Counted from the stretch's first letter, positions 17,917 through 29,095 are shown. The stretch is DNA of 64,000 nucleotides from Agarilytica rhodophyticola (GCF_002157225.2 NZ_CP020038.1:1697001-1761000); one strand, 5' to 3'. Notes: generated by a model from the sequence alone, not told the origin. Made by a program: numbers and translations.

Positions 17917-19947
17917 ATGATTCACTCAATCGGGATAACGCAAAAAAAATCAATACTAACTTTAATGATTTACACAGTATTTTCTATATTATTTTTCTTT
18001 ATACTCACACCTAATATCGTCTTTGCAGCCGTTTATGTGGATGGCAGAATTGATCTAGACTTTCACGCCAATCGCGAAGTCGATGGCGGCGGTGTAATTT
18101 TACAGCAACCAGATGGTAAAATATTACTTGCAGATAACCTTTATAGATCTGACAGTCTAAGTGTTATTTTTGGAAAAGAAATCGTCCGGATTAATTTGGA
18201 TGGTACCATCGATAGTGATTTTGATTCTATTCCAAATATCGGCACCGTGGTTGATGACTTATCTATGTATGATAATAAAAAAATCCTTATCACAAGTGGC
18301 GGTGACCTTCTCCGTTTAAATGAAGATGGTAGCCTCGATTCGTCCTTCAACGTAGACAACGTTACGATTAAAGCAGGAGGAATAAGAAAAGGTAAAATCA
18401 AACGAGTAGCGGTACAAAACGATGGCAAAGTACTTGTTGCAGGTTTTTTTAGTGCGATCGATGGAAGAGAGCATATAAATATCGCACGCCTTAACACTGA
18501 TGGTAGTCTGGATCAGAGTTTTGCAACAACAGGCGGCCCAAGTGACGATACCAACACGCAATTTGTCTTTAGTGCAATGGATATCTCCTTACATAATGAT
18601 GGTACCATTCTCGTTACTTGGAAACGTGCCGGGGTACATCCTTACGGTACCGACTTTCTAATTAGTAACTTCCACCCTGATGGAAGTTTGAACGAAAATT
18701 TCGGAATTAATGGAACGCGCTTGTTGAGTTCTATACCTCGGGGAGCAACGACTAGTGGTAGGATTGGAAGACTTGTTGTCCTTGATAATGGAGATATTCT
18801 TGTTGGTCTGAACGGACTGTTTCGACTTAATCGTGAGGGTGATATCGATAGCGGTTTCGGTCCTACTTTTAGTCAGTCGGGTGGGCTCGTATACGACATT
18901 AAGGTGCAGCCAGATGGCAAAATAATTATTGGCGGCCTTTTCGCCGAGATCGATGGTTTTGTTCAAAGTAGCATTGCGCGGCTAAATACGGATGGTAGCT
19001 TCGATCCCACCTTTGTGCGTCTCGGTGAGGCTGGCTTCGCTGCGGAGGCTTCCTCAGCGATGGAACTGCTTGATAACGGACAAGTCATCTCAAGTGGGAG
19101 TTGGTTAGAGTCTAGAAGCTCAACTAGAATTTTTCGACTTGCACGCTTTCTCACCTCCCCAGTTTTTGAGTGTGAAACTGTCGCCATTCCTGATATGAAT
19201 TTTGAAAGGCAATTAGTGGAGCAAGGGATTGATTCCAGCGGTGAAATTGACGGTTCAATTTGCATTGCCGATATTGAAGCCATTCAATCACTTTCAATTC
19301 AAGGAGCGGGGATCGTAGATCTTACAGGGATCAATGCGTTTGTTAATCTGGAGGAGCTATATGCACAAAGCAATAATATTCGCTTTGCAGATTTTCAAGC
19401 TAATGCGAGACTGAGAGTAATTAATATCCAGGATAACAATCTTCAAAATTTACAGGTGGATGGCTTATCTAACCTCGAAACTTTACTGGCATATCGCAAT
19501 CAATTGTCTAATCTTAATTTAAGTTCGAACTTTGCTTTGCGTAATTTAAATTTAGTAGTAAATGAAATTAGTTTCATTGATCTTGCGAACAATTCTCTTT
19601 TGCAAAACCTTTCACTACAGCGTAACCAATTGCAAAGTCTGGATTTAAGCAATAACGGTAATCTTGAGACACTAAACCTTGCTAATAACCAGCTCACCAC
19701 TATTAATTTACAGTCGCAAGAGCGATTGAGAATTATTAATCTTAGATTCAATCAACTAACGGCAGCGGACGTACGCAACGGTACAGATGCTCTCCAGGCC
19801 TTTACAATATTTAATAATCCTGATCTACGTTGTATTGCCGTAGATGATGTTGATTTTGCGAATGCTCAGCCTGAACCTGCAAGCCCAGCTAACTCTGCAC
19901 CTGGATGGCGGAAAGATGATACCGCTATATTTGCCGAATCCTGCTGA
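17917..19947 (+). CDS. Secreted delta-60-repeat and leucine-rich-repeat protein
   Basis: The product has 676 residues. A signal peptide (hydrophobic stretch IYTVFSILFFFILTPNIVFA) ends near residue 38. Residues 45-410 hold delta-60-type propeller repeats (LQQPDGKILLAD, VQNDGKVLVAGFF, IARLNTDGSLDQSF, VQPDGKIIIGGLF). After a Cys-containing hinge, residues 450-640 form leucine-rich repeats of about 21-22 residues (LQSLDLSNNGNLETLNLANN), with a Cys-capped end (LRCIAVDDVDF and a final SC). GAGG lies 5 bases before the ATG. No sorting signal is visible. It is likely a secreted or periplasmic binding protein; the ligand is unknown. Confidence 0.85.
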   Translation: MIHSIGITQKKSILTLMIYTVFSILFFFILTPNIVFAAVYVDGRIDLDFHANREVDGGGVILQQPDGKILLADNLYRSDSLSVIFGKEIVRINLDGTIDSDFDSIPNIGTVVDDLSMYDNKKILITSGGDLLRLNEDGSLDSSFNVDNVTIKAGGIRKGKIKRVAVQNDGKVLVAGFFSAIDGREHINIARLNTDGSLDQSFATTGGPSDDTNTQFVFSAMDISLHNDGTILVTWKRAGVHPYGTDFLISNFHPDGSLNENFGINGTRLLSSIPRGATTSGRIGRLVVLDNGDILVGLNGLFRLNREGDIDSGFGPTFSQSGGLVYDIKVQPDGKIIIGGLFAEIDGFVQSSIARLNTDGSFDPTFVRLGEAGFAAEASSAMELLDNGQVISSGSWLESRSSTRIFRLARFLTSPVFECETVAIPDMNFERQLVEQGIDSSGEIDGSICIADIEAIQSLSIQGAGIVDLTGINAFVNLEELYAQSNNIRFADFQANARLRVINIQDNNLQNLQVDGLSNLETLLAYRNQLSNLNLSSNFALRNLNLVVNEISFIDLANNSLLQNLSLQRNQLQSLDLSNNGNLETLNLANNQLTTINLQSQERLRIINLRFNQLTAADVRNGTDALQAFTIFNNPDLRCIAVDDVDFANAQPEPASPANSAPGWRKDDTAIFAESC

Positions 19948-20161
19948 TCTAAATAAATTATATTTTTACTAGCTAAACAAACTATTTTTTATTAAAGATT
20001 AAAAGCAGAAAAATAATACATGGGATTTCTCATACGACTTTCCCATTAATAGTTGTTAAATATTTAACTAAAGTGATCAATAGCGATGAGTAACGTCATA
20101 GCATTATATTTGGATTTTTATTTGTTTACAGCTATGTTAGTTTTTTAGAAAACTTATAAAA

Positions 20162-20181
20162 AGCGGATCTACTGATCCGCT
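20162..20181 (-). terminator. Hairpin with T-run on the minus strand
   Basis: Arms AGCGGATC and GATCCGCT with a 4-base loop; on the minus strand TTTTTATAAG follows. The nearest minus gene ends at 21056. It may also serve the plus-strand gene that ends at 19947. Confidence 0.5.
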
Positions 20182-20529
20182 ATTCACTACCCCACAGGCA
20201 ACTTAAAGATATTGTGACATCACGTTATTAATTCGAGACCCAAGTACATTTTCACTATATGGCGGCTGGTCATCGCATATATGGCTTATAGCAATTGTAA
20301 TGATGACGTCACTAACATTTTACAACTTTAGGTCCATTATCAGCACCGATGTAAACATCGATATCATCTCCGAGCTCATTCGAATTAGGGACTTTAGTCG
20401 TACCAATCGCTTTAATTCATGCATTTGATCATTAGGTTTGTAAAAAAGTGAGCTTGAGTGAGAGAAAACTGGTTTAAGAGTGAAATTGGTGGATCGAGGT
20501 AAATTAAAATTTTGAGGGGAAAGGTACTA

Positions 20530-20694
20530 ATGAAACGCAATAAAGAAATAATAGTAGCCAGCATAGGTTTGCGTCACTTGAGTAGCGAAATATTTAAAAA
20601 GAATAACATTGCAGCAGCTGTTTCAGTTGTATTTTTTAGTAAAAATGAAGATCTTGCTTTGGTATTTGAAGTTATTTTTTATAGCCAAATTTAG
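20530..20694 (+). CDS. Possible small protein
   Basis: The ORF encodes 54 residues from MKRNKEIIVASIGLRHL. A purine-rich site (GAGGGGAAAGG) lies 5 or more bases before the ATG. No motif or membrane segment is certain. It lies alone in a 1.1-kb gap, so coding status is doubtful. Confidence 0.25.
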   Translation: MKRNKEIIVASIGLRHLSSEIFKKNNIAAAVSVVFFSKNEDLALVFEVIFYSQI

Positions 20695-21055
20695 AGTTAA
20701 AATTCTAGTAGATATTTGAATAGGATTGCGATAGCTGGTGCCAGCCTTCTAAGAACGTGGATATTTTACTTAACTAAATATCCATGGTGTTATTTTTCGA
20801 CTTGTCTAATTGACTTTAGCGTTAAAGTAGACAGATTAAAAATTTTTGATAGCTCTAATATAGCCAACCAACAGGACACGCAAAACGTGTCTCTGTTAGC
20901 GAAGTTAAAAATTTCACCAATGATAATTTTGTGAAAAATCTAGACTTCCAGCATTTTTAGCTAGTTGTCTGCTGGAGGCAAAAATGCATCTCTAAGTTCT
21001 AAACCTACGTACGAGACAACTACTATAGTTAGTAGGTTAGTAGTAAATAAACAAA

Positions 21056-21808
21056 CTATTGCATATAATCGACATCTGCTTGGCTATAGATAGCGGAATC
21101 AATGCCATTGGTGATTCTTGCACTTTGTAACGGATATATGCTGTAAAAATTATTATAAGCGTTAAGGTCGGCACCACTTGCTATTATAGTGCCGGCGATG
21201 TCGAAGTTACCGAAAAAGAATGGATGGTTATGTAGGTGAGTTAAATAAGTCCAGTTGGAATCAATAAGCTCAAAACGCTCTTGAGAGCTTAAATCAACGG
21301 GTGGTCCAATGTAACTTTGCTCAGCTCTCCACGCTACATAAACTCTAAGACGGTTACCACGTTTATATATCTCAGCAACAAATTCAGTTGGTAAAGTATA
21401 GTCTACTCGTTGAAATTGTCCTGAGAGTAGTAGTTGATCTAAACAAGAAGCCTTTTCAAACCTACCTGCTTCGCCATCAAGGAGAATTTGAAAATTAGCA
21501 ACGCCAGGATAATCAGCCCCAAGAAATCTGAGAAAAATATCTTGTTGACGCTCTAGTAATCCCCTTTGATCTAAATCAGTATTAGCCACAACATAATTTT
21601 GATAAGACTCAATGTAGCCATCAACGGGCTTATCTGCTTCGGCTAACCAGCCTTTGGCTTTATTTAGATCCCATACATACTGTTGAACATCATCGGACTC
21701 TCCCAAGAAAACTGGTTCACTATTGGGTATTGGGCACTCCGCGTTTACATTGATTGCTATAACTGCAAGAAAAATAACACTTACTAAATCTTTAGCTTTG
21801 ATCGTCAT
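21056..21808 (-). CDS. Exported hypothetical protein with His-rich C-terminal segment
   Basis: The product has 250 residues with a signal peptide (hydrophobic VSVIFLAVIAINVNA, cleavage before ECPIP). Three Cys are visible in or near the mature N-terminal half. The C-terminal part carries YLTHLHNHPFFFGNFDIAG, followed by GADLNAYNNFYSIYPLQSA, a spacing that recalls His-x-His motifs of JAB/JAMM-like folds, but the usual Ser and Asp are not in place. I do not recognise the family. GAGAAA precedes the ATG by about 6 bases. It stands alone. Confidence 0.75.
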   Translation of the reverse strand: MTIKAKDLVSVIFLAVIAINVNAECPIPNSEPVFLGESDDVQQYVWDLNKAKGWLAEADKPVDGYIESYQNYVVANTDLDQRGLLERQQDIFLRFLGADYPGVANFQILLDGEAGRFEKASCLDQLLLSGQFQRVDYTLPTEFVAEIYKRGNRLRVYVAWRAEQSYIGPPVDLSSQERFELIDSNWTYLTHLHNHPFFFGNFDIAGTIIASGADLNAYNNFYSIYPLQSARITNGIDSAIYSQADVDYMQ

Positions 21809-22486
21809 TTTAGATTTCTCATCGTTAAATTGTGGATTAAATTATTTCTTGTGCGAATCACCATGGCTGTAGAAGTTTCAACGAGTGTTACTTTAGACAC
21901 CTCAAATAATTCTCGTGTTACATGTGTGCTTGACATTTTATTCAACGACTAGACACTTAAATGGTCTTTACCGCTAAAAGGAGGGTAGCAATTTTGTTCT
22001 GCAAATAGAGTTGAAATTCGAATTCAACTTGGTGACTGATCCAGATTAATAGAAACCTATAATTGTAATATTAAGAGCAAGTTTTTGATATAATAGCAAA
22101 TATTAGAATAGATGATAATGCATCTGAAAACCGCTTTGAATTTGACTAATCGATACAATACTTGTATTAAATTTTTATACCGGCGTGATAAATTTCAAAG
22201 TTTTCCTTGATCGAATATTTAATTGGCGCATTATAGAATTCAATTTTATATAAGGATATATCGACAAATCTTCTCATCTAGATAAATATTTTTTCAACAA
22301 GCGATTAGTATCTCTATTAAAACCGCTGTGCTAAGGCTTACTATCAGCCTAGTAGCAAAATATATCGTCCTGATCAATTTTTTTATTGCACTCAATTACA
22401 GAGAAGATCAGCTGCGGATGATGATTTTTCAACTGTTGCCACATTGAGTGCAGATACTTATGACGTATAATGGTAGGTATATACCC

Positions 22487-23077
22487 TTATATGTATGATT
22501 CTCCCAAATCTTTAAGGGCATTTTTGACATCCTGTGCTGAGTGCTTTTCGATCTCCCCTAGATAGTAGAATGAGTTTTTTATATTGTTCATAATATTATC
22601 AAAATTATTCTCTAATTCATCATCGAAGAATGATATACCGGGCCCTTCGATCTGATAGCCTTGTGAGTTCTTCTTGAGAAAGGTAAATAATTTTCCGGCA
22701 TTTTCTAAATGCTTATTGTAGGCAACCATAGAAAGTTTAAATTGATTAGAATCAAAAGAAATTTTTTCTATGAAAGGTACTATTATTTTTAATCTTGTAC
22801 TCTCATTTTGTTGGTCTGCTAATTCATATACACTCTTTAAAAAATTAATTGAATATTCTTGGTAATCTTTAACCAAAATTGTTCCTGCTTCAAAAAGAGC
22901 AGATAAACGTGATTCTGTTTCTGGTAAGTTATTTAATGTAAGTCTGTGTGGAGCTAATAGATTTTCGCTACCGAATCTTGCTGCAATTGAGTTAAATTTC
23001 TGCTCTATGATTTTTGCTTGTATTTGAAATCCTTTAGCAATTTTTAGAATTTTCTCACTTAGTTCATTTTCATCCAT
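22487..23077 (-). CDS. Hypothetical cytoplasmic helical protein
   Basis: The product has 196 residues, rich in Glu, Lys, Asn and Leu, with long predicted helices (SEKILKIAKGFQIQAKIIEQ) and no signal peptide or membrane segment. GAGG lies 13 bases before the ATG, which is rather far. No family is recognised. Flanking gaps of 0.68 kb (21809-22486) and 1.0 kb (23078-24113) hold nothing I can support. Confidence 0.7.
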   Translation of the reverse strand: MDENELSEKILKIAKGFQIQAKIIEQKFNSIAARFGSENLLAPHRLTLNNLPETESRLSALFEAGTILVKDYQEYSINFLKSVYELADQQNESTRLKIIVPFIEKISFDSNQFKLSMVAYNKHLENAGKLFTFLKKNSQGYQIEGPGISFFDDELENNFDNIMNNIKNSFYYLGEIEKHSAQDVKNALKDLGESYI

Positions 23078-24113
23078 ATGTTTATAAAAACCTCAGAAGG
23101 TACAACATCATTTTATTCAAAATTCCCATTCTTTTCATTCATTATTAATAGCCAATCGGTGTTGTTCTATAATTAAACAAAATAATCTCGTCGACTTACA
23201 CTCCGTTTAGGCCTATAGTAATGTAATTATCGAATAGCAGCTTGACTAGCGTATTGGTAGCTCTGACCCAAATGAAATAACGTTACGTTTTCGTCTCTTG
23301 TTATTTTATATGCCTTTCTTAATGATCGAGTCGTCAATACTATATTAGTTTACTCATTGAATGTCTAGCACATAATACGACGTTTTAATGTAGAGAGCGT
23401 GTCATTTTTCCCTCACAAACGTTACTTTTATTTTTATTAACCTTACATCGCTTCAGTATGCAATACTTTGTGCGAATTTCTTTAATTTACTGAATTTTAT
23501 CTAAATTATTGCTAAGCCATTTTTAGATCATTTCTCTTGGGTAAAGTTAGATATAAATTTCACTTGGTAGTTATATTTATTTTCTGTATAAAAGATGGAA
23601 ATATAGTTTTCAGGCTATCAATATAGATATTATTATCCTAGTCATGTTAGGATAATTGCGCATTCATTTATAACTTCCACCTGGCTTTATCCTTTTTTCG
23701 TGTATTGCTACAGCCTCAATTTCACATAGGTTTGATATTCTAGAATAAAAAAGGTATTTTTTATAAAAAGCATAAAAGCGACTTAACAATTAGGTATTTA
23801 TCATAGTTTTTATTGCTCAAGTTCGTATAGGTAGATTCGAAAAGCTTGATGATATTGAGGAGGTACTATAAATTTTACTCCGCGATAATTTTTTGGATAC
23901 TTACAAAGAGGTTATCCATCAAACTTGATTCTTAATCAGGATGGCTGCTTTTTTGGCTCTAAGGTTAATATTTGCAGGAAATCTATAAAAGCAAGGGACA
24001 GCAGACCTTATTTTGAGTTCACGATCCCTCGTGAGAGAGATAATATATGTATTAAGTGTTGCTATAAATTGTATGTTCCTTCTATTTAAGCTACCACTTA
24101 ACTACTGTTAGAA

Positions 24114-24492
24114 TTACTTTTTCATCTTAGTTAAGATGATAGCAGCGTCAATTCTTTCTAGTAAATCCATTTTTTTGTATTTTTTACCGGTATTTGGGTC
24201 TATTGATGACGGCAGCTTCAGTACATTGACCAGCTCATCTATCGTCATATTATAGTATTTCTTTTTAGATGATCCTCCAGCCATACCAAACTTTTCAAAG
24301 CCCTGAATACCTGAACCTTCCAGTGATAGCGCGCCTAAAGCTTGCATAGGCGTTTGTGAAAACGTCTCTTTAGCAATATTGAATAGCGGCAACAGCCTTT
24401 GCTCCAAACGACCTAGGTTGTGTCGTATTGTTAACGGATGCATGAGGTCTTAGTGGAGAAAGATTATTATAATTTTGAAAACTAATTGACAT
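24114..24492 (-). pseudogene. Hypothetical protein, probably frameshifted
   Basis: Two overlapping frames seem to belong to one gene. The first begins at an ATG (24492) with AAGAG 7 bases upstream and reads MSISFQNYNNLSPLRPHASV then stops after 40 codons at 24370. The second is open from 24443 to 24114 and ends with a Lys-rich segment and a helix-like region (MTIDELVNVLKLP, MDLLERIDAAIILTKMKK). The first frame has the good start and an effector-like Ser/Asn/Pro-rich N-terminus; the second has the longer body but no site of its own. A one-base indel in 24370-24443 would join them. An overlapping pair of real genes is less likely. Confidence 0.5.
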
Positions 24493-24760
24493 AATTAAAG
24501 CTCTTATCTTTATTTATTAATGTACTCCTGTGTGTTGTTATAAAAAAATAAGTTCTTTATGTTAATAAGAAATTATAAAGCAAGTAAATTTATAAGCTTT
24601 ATGTTCTAAGCCTTTAAGTTGATAATCTTCACATAGATAAGAGCTTGATAGTACTACATTAGGTATAAGCTTACTTTTTAAGCAATATATCAAAGAATAC
24701 TCTATAGTATAAGCCCGTAAACCTATGGTCTTTACCCATTTGTTGGTATGAAAATATACA

Positions 24761-24787
24761 AAAGCCAACCTAATAAGGGTTGGCTTT
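24761..24787 (-). terminator. Intrinsic terminator after the gene at 24949
   Basis: Perfect 10-base arms AAAGCCAACC and GGTTGGCTTT with a 7-base loop; TTTTG follows on the minus strand. It lies 160 bases downstream of the stop at 24949. Confidence 0.65.
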
Positions 24788-24948
24788 GTGTTATTGGTGG
24801 TGGGTAGAGGGTGGGTTTGAACTCCATTCTTTTAGTATTGCTTAATAAATAATATCCACCGGGAACAAAAAATGAGTTGGCTAAATATTTGCTCTCTCTA
24901 CGAGAAGCTTAAGTCAAACTTGCTGGCTAGCACAAATTTTATGTGAAT

Positions 24949-25590
24949 TTACTCAGCGATATTTCCATACAAAGAAAAAGTGTGGCCAAGTGTATAGGCG
25001 TAACGCTCTGTATCAAAATCGTACTGAACTTGCGGAACTAAGTTATCCCCTACGCCCCAATGCCATTCATAACCGTCTGCACTATTAGAATTAATATCTG
25101 GTGCAAAGTATGCAATAGACACCCAGTAATTCTGTGCGCTAGGTAGAAACACTGGGCTGCCAAGATGTACCGAGTACTTTGCGCCCTGGCCACTGTGGCC
25201 TACAGAGTTATCTATTAAAGATGGTTCCACAATAAATTGCGCTATTGGTGAAGGGTCTGGGCATATAATCATCCTATAATCCGCTGGGCAGTTCGCTGAA
25301 CCTCTTATACTTTCATGAAAGCTAATCCTAAAAAGTGGATAGGCAGTTACTTCGAAACCGGGTACTTTGCTGCCAACCCAGCTTACCCTCGAAACGTAGC
25401 TGTCATTTCTAAGAGTAAACTCATGAAAGACTTCAGTGCTCTTATTCAAGCTTTCTGATAAGTCAGAAACAGCTCCCGGAACTCCTAACCTACTAGGGTT
25501 TTGAAAATTGGAATATAAATGACTTTCCGCAAAAGCTGATATGTTACTAAGTATCAATGTTAATGAAATAATGATGCGACTAAATTTCAT
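24949..25590 (-). CDS. Exported hypothetical protein
   Basis: The product has 213 residues with a clear signal peptide (IIISLTLILSNISAFA, cleavage before ESH). The mature part looks all-beta, with a Cys pair around residues 100-110 (ANCPADYRMIICPDP) and aromatic strands such as YWVSIAYFAPD and YEWHWGVGD. It resembles secreted beta-sandwich proteins in general; no family is certain. AAGGA lies about 6 bases before the ATG. The gap 25591-26482 is very AT-rich and holds no supported gene. Confidence 0.75.
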   Translation of the reverse strand: MKFSRIIISLTLILSNISAFAESHLYSNFQNPSRLGVPGAVSDLSESLNKSTEVFHEFTLRNDSYVSRVSWVGSKVPGFEVTAYPLFRISFHESIRGSANCPADYRMIICPDPSPIAQFIVEPSLIDNSVGHSGQGAKYSVHLGSPVFLPSAQNYWVSIAYFAPDINSNSADGYEWHWGVGDNLVPQVQYDFDTERYAYTLGHTFSLYGNIAE

Positions 25591-26482
25591 TTTCTATCCT
25601 TAAGGTAATTATAATTTAAATGAATACAATGTTTATATATTTAAAAAGAACGTGCTTGTCTAAAAATTCGAAGCCGTATTAAATTACTCTAGTTTTTTCC
25701 TCCATTTTTATTTTTCATTTTTTCTAATACTTGTTCCCAAAAAATATTCGTAGTTCCTATGCTTTATGATTTTATTATTAGATCATAAAGTTTTCTCTAA
25801 AGGTAATGTATTCGTTATCTGTATGATAAATTGTCGTTTAAAATATTTTTTTGTCATATTTTTGAATTGTACTTTGTCTTATTAAGGTGAAATCTACGCC
25901 GCATTATTGATTGCGAAAAATATAGGCTTTTAATAATTAAATATAATGGATTTGGAGGCTATATGTTTATGAATTTCTATCTGCCTTTAGTAGTTTTTTT
26001 CGCTTAAGAAAAACCAAAAAATTACTGCCTAGCTTTTCTCTTTTCTTAATTTTGTATGTGTTGAGATAAATCATGTTTTGTTTTGAGAATGACTCATAAA
26101 GGTTTTTCACAGTGTGTTTTCTTACTAATCAGTCTTTAGCTGAAATTTTTAGTATGGAAATTGACTAATAGGAGTTTCAAAATGTTTGTATGTTTTCGTA
26201 AAGCATATCGGAACTAATGTGTACGAAGTTGTCGCCTATAATAAGTTAGATATTTCTATTAAATTATTTTAAAGTTATTTAAATATATCGCCTTCCTCGA
26301 CGCTCTGACTCTTTATGTTTCATTCTGGATCTTTTCTGGGTCTTAGTGAATTGTTTACTTTATTGACGAAGAATTATATTCATGCAAAAATCTGATATAT
26401 TAACTCTAAGTCGATAAAACCAGCCTATTACCAGATAACTTATATTTTATTCGTCTGAAGAAGTCCTACAGGAGTTCCAAGC

Positions 26483-27283
26483 ATGTTTAATTTAAATCAT
26501 AACCAGCTACTTCCTATCACTAAACTTGAGCAGATTGCAGAGTTTGAATCAGAACGCTATATAAATTCACATCCTTATGCTCATGGTGTATACGACGATG
26601 TGTTCGAGCCTGAACTCCTTGATATAATAATTAATGAATTCGAAGAAGGTGAAAAACAATGGAAGGAATTTGAATCTAAGTATGAAAAAAAACTTCAGAT
26701 GAACCGAGATATCAATCTTCAACCAGTAACAAGAGCATTTATTCATAATTTGAATTCTGAACCCTTTCTTAATTTTCTAGAAAATTTGACGGGCATCAAG
26801 GGCTTGATCCCAGATCCTTATCTTGTTGGCGGAGGTCTTCATAAGATACCTCGTGGTGGTAAGTTGGGTGTTCATGTTGATTTTAACGAACATACAACAA
26901 TGAACGTTTATCGAAGATTAAATGTACTCGTGTATCTCAATAAAGATTGGAAAGAGGAGTGGGGTGGTCATCTTGAATTGTGGGATGAAAAGCGTGAAGG
27001 CTGTCAAAAACGTCTGCTACCACTCTATAATCGAATGGCAATTTTTACCACCACTAATACTAGTTTTCATGGTCATCCCGAGCCTTTAAACTGCCCAGAA
27101 GATAGAAGTCGTATGTCTCTAGCGCTTTATTATTACACTGCAGGAGAAAGAGGGGAACAGGCAAAAAAATCACATAGTACTGTATTTTTAAATGAATCTG
27201 GAAAACGTGAAGAACTAAGTTTTGAGGAGAGTTTTTTACGACGGGCAAAAAATAAAATTAGTAAACTAATCAAAGTAGCCTAG
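26483..27283 (+). CDS. 2-oxoglutarate/Fe(II)-dependent oxygenase, prolyl-4-hydroxylase-like
   Basis: The product has 266 residues, no signal peptide. The facial triad of the family is visible: HVD in GKLGVHVDFNEH near residue 130, the distal His in SFHGHPEPL near residue 195, and the 2OG-binding Arg in RSRMSLALYYY near residue 209. The order and spacing fit prolyl-hydroxylase-like 2OG-Fe(II) enzymes. These hydroxylate proteins, amino acids or small molecules; the substrate here is unknown. AGGAG lies 8 bases before the ATG. It stands alone. The gap to 27790 holds nothing I can support. Confidence 0.9.
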   Translation: MFNLNHNQLLPITKLEQIAEFESERYINSHPYAHGVYDDVFEPELLDIIINEFEEGEKQWKEFESKYEKKLQMNRDINLQPVTRAFIHNLNSEPFLNFLENLTGIKGLIPDPYLVGGGLHKIPRGGKLGVHVDFNEHTTMNVYRRLNVLVYLNKDWKEEWGGHLELWDEKREGCQKRLLPLYNRMAIFTTTNTSFHGHPEPLNCPEDRSRMSLALYYYTAGERGEQAKKSHSTVFLNESGKREELSFEESFLRRAKNKISKLIKVA

Positions 27284-27790
27284 GCATGTCGTCTGCTCAA
27301 TTAATTTTAAATATACACGTCTTGGCGTTGACTTGGTTGACCGTTGAGAAAAGTAACGCCTTAGGTGTATTCTAAATCTACATGCTAGCCTTGCGCTACG
27401 AATTTCATAAATCTAATTTTACTACGCTGTCACTTTTGCGGGAGTTACTATTACTATAACTTTTCTAACCTATCTCATTAGCTTATCTTATAGTTGTATA
27501 TTCTTCGGCGATCTCTGATGAGCATAATAGTGCCATGAATTTAGTGCTATAAATTTGTGCTGTGTTATTTTTTGTAATCAACTTTCTGAGAATTTTATCC
27601 AGCTTATTTATATAGTCTAATAGACATTTGAAAATATCTTTAAAGCCAATTATATAGGTAACAAATAAATTACTTAAGAAGAATTAAGCGACTAAATTAT
27701 TCTTTAGCGCTCGCGTAGATGATAGAAAATAGTAAGATCTTATCGCTGAAAAGCAGCACCTTTTCCCTTAACTTATTACATGGGTGATAT

Positions 27791-29095
27791 ATGATAAAAA
27801 AAGTGTTATTTCTATTTATAAGTTTATTTTTCACTGATATTGCTAAGGCGATATCAATATCTAAGGAACAGTTAATTGGCACCTGGAATGTTAGAAATGA
27901 AACCGTTGATCCTCTTTACTCAAGCACTGAAGGGAAAATAACATTTTATGGAAATGGAACAATAACCGTAGATAATGGTGCTTTTGCAGCGGCATCAATT
28001 TTTGCTAAAGGCGAATCTAATGATTGTGGCATTTATGAAGGGCCGATACATTATAAAACCCTTGGTAGGGGCAAGTTTTACTTGTATTGGAGTGGCAAGC
28101 AAGTTGTTAAAACATATCAATTACAAGATCATGAGCAAAATAAATTGACCGAAGAGCTAGACTCTGTTGTTGAGTTAGTAAATAAAAGAATAAAAATAAT
28201 AAATGGTAAATATTATATTCAACTTACTCTAATAGGGCAGGGAGGGTGCGCTAATAATCCCGGTATTGTAAAAATTTCCTATCTAAGCAAAGAGATTGAT
28301 GAACCTGGAGAACCAATACTTGCTTGTAAAAAATTGCTTTCTGAGGATAAAAATGCTTGTAAAGAAGATTTTTTCCATGTGGGGAGTGATCAGTCTACTG
28401 TTGTCCCCGCTGGAGCTAAATTTATGAGAGTTAAAGCCTGGGGGGCAGGAGGAAATCGCGATAATGGCGCTCGTGGAGGTGTGGGAGGTTATACAACAGC
28501 GGTAATTCCTATTTCTGCGGGAGAAGTATATACCGTTGTTGTTGGACGTTGGGGTAATAATGGTGGCGTGGGGCATTATGGTTTCGGCGGTTCAGGTGGA
28601 GGCTTATCTGGCATTTTTAGTGGTACGGAAGCTGTTATTTCCAGTGATCAAGCACGGGCAATAATAGTAGCAGGCGGGGGAGGAGCGAGTAGTGATGGGA
28701 GATTTGGAATTCGAAATGGGCGTAATGGTAATGATCCGGCCAATTTAACCATTAGCGATAATATGGCCGCAAGCTGCAGAGTAGGCCGTGGTGGTGGTGG
28801 TGCCGGCTATATGGGGGGACAACTTTCCACTGGCTCTTGCTCAGGTACTAATAGGACTGCATTTGGTTATGGCGGTAGTGGTTTTATTTCCTCTATTGCG
28901 GAACCGCTATTCTCATCGATAGAAACAGGTTTTATTAATTGCACTACCGGCGTTACAGCTAGAGTGCCTGCCAATTATCTTGACGAAGATTGGCAACGTG
29001 TAGCAGAAGAACCTTGTAGAGGCCCCGGATCTGAAGAGTCAGCCAGTAATCGTGGTGCTGCGGTTATTATTGAGTGGTTGGATGAATTACCATAG
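27791..29095 (+). CDS. Exported glycine-rich protein
   Basis: The product has 434 residues. A signal peptide (VLFLFISLFFTDIAKA) is followed by a lipocalin-like or beta-rich N-terminal region of about 140 residues (EQLIGTWNVRNETVDPLY), then from about residue 195 a glycine-rich domain (VKAWGAGG, GGVGGYTTAVIPISAGEVYTV, IVAGGGGASSD, GRGGGGAGYMGG, ending AAVIIEW). This pattern fits the glycine-rich domain also found beside receptor kinases of the ALK group and in many bacterial surface proteins. Function unknown. A GGGTGA segment lies just before the ATG. It may be secreted or surface-bound. Confidence 0.75.
   Translation: MIKKVLFLFISLFFTDIAKAISISKEQLIGTWNVRNETVDPLYSSTEGKITFYGNGTITVDNGAFAAASIFAKGESNDCGIYEGPIHYKTLGRGKFYLYWSGKQVVKTYQLQDHEQNKLTEELDSVVELVNKRIKIINGKYYIQLTLIGQGGCANNPGIVKISYLSKEIDEPGEPILACKKLLSEDKNACKEDFFHVGSDQSTVVPAGAKFMRVKAWGAGGNRDNGARGGVGGYTTAVIPISAGEVYTVVVGRWGNNGGVGHYGFGGSGGGLSGIFSGTEAVISSDQARAIIVAGGGGASSDGRFGIRNGRNGNDPANLTISDNMAASCRVGRGGGGAGYMGGQLSTGSCSGTNRTAFGYGGSGFISSIAEPLFSSIETGFINCTTGVTARVPANYLDEDWQRVAEEPCRGPGSEESASNRGAAVIIEWLDELP

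Noticed and set aside
24797..24830. tRNA-like 3' end (TGGTGGGTAG...TTTGAACTCC)
   Set aside because: The T-arm stem does not pair and no acceptor or anticodon arm is present; at most an old remnant.
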